From an uncultured Brevibacterium sp. (lineage in GTDB: Bacteria; Actinomycetota; Actinomycetes; Actinomycetales; Brevibacteriaceae), in NCBI GenBank assembly GCA_943914815.1, contig CALUDL010000084.1:1-6940 (forward strand): DNA of 6,940 nucleotides, written 5' to 3'. Below are positions 5,245 to 6,940 of this stretch, piece by piece (positions within the stretch are counted from its first letter, which is position 1; each line of letters opens with the position of its first letter). The position numbers were made by a program, and so were the translations under genes. The notes beneath the pieces are model-generated. The model saw nothing but the letters and a program-made list of their open reading frames with translations, was not told where the DNA came from and made no database searches.

Positions 5245-6927
5245 ATGGCAGAGTTCATTTACACCATGCATAAAGCGCGTAAAGCGCACGGTGACAAGGT
5301 TATTCTCGACGACGTATCAATGTCGTTTTACCCAGGGGCAAAGATCGGTATGGTCGGCCCCAACGGTGCGGGTAAGTCGACAATTCTGAAGATCATGGCT
5401 GGCCTGGATCAGCCATCCAACGGTGAGGCTCGTTTAAGCCCTGGATACACCGTGGGTATCCTTCTCCAGGAACCGCCCCTCAACGAAGACAAGACGGTCC
5501 GTGAGAACGTCGAAGAGGGCGTTGGAAGCATCAAAGAAAAACTAGACCGGTACAACGAGATCTCCAACGAGATGTCAAACCCGGACGCAGACTTTGACGC
5601 CCTCATGGAAGAGATGGGCAAGCTCCAAGAAGAAATCGACGCTGCAGACGCGTGGGACTTGGACTCACAACTCGACCAGGCAATGGACGCTCTGCGTTGC
5701 CCTCCTGGAGATGCGGATGTGCGCGTACTTTCAGGTGGTGAGCGTCGCCGTGTGGCTCTGTGTAAATTACTCCTGGAAAAGCCGGACCTCTTGCTCCTCG
5801 ACGAGCCTACTAACCACCTCGACGCGGAATCAGTGCTGTGGCTCGAACAGCACTTGAGCACGTACCCCGGTGCAGTCATCGCCATCACCCACGATAGGTA
5901 CTTCCTGGACCACGTGGCCGAATGGATCGCTGAAGTTGACCGCGGTCACCTGTACCCGTACGAAGGTAACTACTCCACGTACCTGGAAAAGAAAAAAGAA
6001 CGCCTTCAAGTTCAAGGCAAGAAAGACGCGAAACTCCAGAAGCGTCTGGCCGAAGAACTCGAGTGGGTGCGCTCAAACGCCAAAGCACGCCAAACCAAGT
6101 CCAAGGCACGTCTGGCTCGGTATGAAGAAATGGCAGCCGAAGCTGAGAAGATGCGCAAGCTCGACTTTGAAGAAATTCAGATCCCACCAGGCCCACGCCT
6201 GGGTAACGTCGTGATCGAAGCGGAAAACCTGCAAAAAGGATTTGACGATCGCACGCTCATCGACGGTCTGTCATTTTCGCTGCCACGCAACGGGATTGTT
6301 GGTGTGATTGGGCCTAACGGTGTTGGTAAGACCACGCTGTTTAAGACGATCGTGGGACTAGAACCGCTGGACGGCGGAAACCTCAAGGTTGGAGACAGTG
6401 TCAAGATTTCCTACGTTGACCAGTCGCGTGGTGGAATCGACCCAGACAAGACCTTGTGGGAAGTCGTCTCTGACGGCTTGGACTACATCCAGGTTGGCGC
6501 AGTTGAAATGCCATCGCGTGCATACGTGTCAGCGTTCGGCTTTAAAGGACCAGACCAGCAGAAGAAGGCCGGAGTCCTCTCCGGTGGTGAACGCAACCGT
6601 CTGAACCTCGCGCTCACTCTTAAGCAGGGCGGAAACCTGTTGCTGCTTGACGAACCTACAAACGACCTCGACGTTGAAACTCTAGGTTCGCTGGAAAACG
6701 CTCTGTTGCAGTTCCCAGGTTGTGCAGTGGTCGTATCCCACGACCGTTGGTTCCTCGACCGCGTGGCTACCCACATTCTGGCGTGGGAAGGTACAGAAGA
6801 GAATCCCGCCAACTGGTACTGGTTCGAAGGTAACTTCGAAGCATACGAAAAGAACAAGGTTGAACGCCTGGGTGAAGAAGCGGCGCGTCCACACCGCGTG
6901 ACTCACCGTCGTCTCACCCGCGACTAG
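5245..6927 (+). CDS. ettA: Energy-dependent translational throttle protein EttA (ABC-F ATPase)
   Basis: This is a complete 560-residue ABC-F protein with two ATPase domains and no membrane segment. Domain 1 has Walker A GPNGAGKST (38-46), an arm insertion (about 95-140), signature LSGGE (162-166), Walker B LLLLDEPTNHLD (182-193, catalytic Glu187) and the switch His216. The charged P-site tRNA interaction linker runs from about 241 to 320. Domain 2 has Walker A GPNGVGKTT (356-364), LSGGE (445-449), LLLLDEPTNDLD (465-476, Glu470) and His499. All catalytic residues are present. In E. coli EttA (555 residues) binds the ribosomal E site and gates entry into elongation according to the ATP/ADP ratio. 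The start MAEFIYTMHKARKAHGDK and the end RPHRVTHRRLTRD match the family, so both ends are secure. ATG 5245 has only a weak GAAG (5237-5240) upstream. The gene lies 40 bases after the lipoprotein gene and may be partly read through from it. Confidence 0.97.
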   Translation: MAEFIYTMHKARKAHGDKVILDDVSMSFYPGAKIGMVGPNGAGKSTILKIMAGLDQPSNGEARLSPGYTVGILLQEPPLNEDKTVRENVEEGVGSIKEKLDRYNEISNEMSNPDADFDALMEEMGKLQEEIDAADAWDLDSQLDQAMDALRCPPGDADVRVLSGGERRRVALCKLLLEKPDLLLLDEPTNHLDAESVLWLEQHLSTYPGAVIAITHDRYFLDHVAEWIAEVDRGHLYPYEGNYSTYLEKKKERLQVQGKKDAKLQKRLAEELEWVRSNAKARQTKSKARLARYEEMAAEAEKMRKLDFEEIQIPPGPRLGNVVIEAENLQKGFDDRTLIDGLSFSLPRNGIVGVIGPNGVGKTTLFKTIVGLEPLDGGNLKVGDSVKISYVDQSRGGIDPDKTLWEVVSDGLDYIQVGAVEMPSRAYVSAFGFKGPDQQKKAGVLSGGERNRLNLALTLKQGGNLLLLDEPTNDLDVETLGSLENALLQFPGCAVVVSHDRWFLDRVATHILAWEGTEENPANWYWFEGNFEAYEKNKVERLGEEAARPHRVTHRRLTRD

Positions 6928-6940
6928 TCAGACAACTGTG

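Noticed and set aside
5245..6927. ABC-F antibiotic resistance protein instead of EttA
   Set aside because: Both termini and the linker match EttA closely, and the arm and linker lack the long extension typical of resistance ABC-F proteins.

Overview
The window is a single-strand, tightly packed piece of an actinobacterial chromosome; every supported gene is on the + strand. Moderately high GC, GTG starts, an ABC-F protein with very close resemblance to actinobacterial EttA, and a gene order of GTPase, GTPase, SSB, lipoprotein, ettA all point to Actinomycetota, most likely Micrococcales or a close relative. This placement is by recognition, not by database search, and genus cannot be given.

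Layout: (1) 1-354, the 3' part of a FabG-like short-chain dehydrogenase/reductase, closed by a strong intrinsic terminator at 426-466. (2) 488-3801, two translationally coupled membrane-associated GTPases of the dynamin-like/YfjP type, overlapping by 4 bases (GTGA). (3) 3802-3943, a leader region with three CTGTGGAA-type elements that resemble DnaA boxes and can form alternative hairpins. (4) 3944-4453, a single-stranded DNA-binding protein with an OB fold and a PF-ending tip, probably an SSB paralogue because it is not beside rpsF/rpsR. (5) 4454-4544, a spacer with a promoter-like sequence and one arm of a perfect 15-bp inverted repeat that straddles the start of the next gene. (6) 4545-5204, a small lipoprotein with a DUF6993-like core and a very acidic tail. 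(7) 5245-6927, complete ettA, the ribosome E-site ABC-F translation factor.

How they fit together: the GTPase pair forms one transcription and translation unit and probably acts as a heteromeric membrane-remodelling pair, as known for the adjacent dynamin-like genes dynA/dynB of Streptomyces and iniA/iniC of mycobacteria. SSB, lipoprotein and EttA have no obvious common pathway; they read as ordinary neighbours with their own start signals. No phage, transposon, CRISPR or defence island signature was seen. The most unusual material is non-coding: the element cluster upstream of ssb and the inverted repeat around the lipoprotein start. The window does not contain a clearly novel system, but the paired GTPases with non-canonical G3 and G4 motifs are a modestly studied family.
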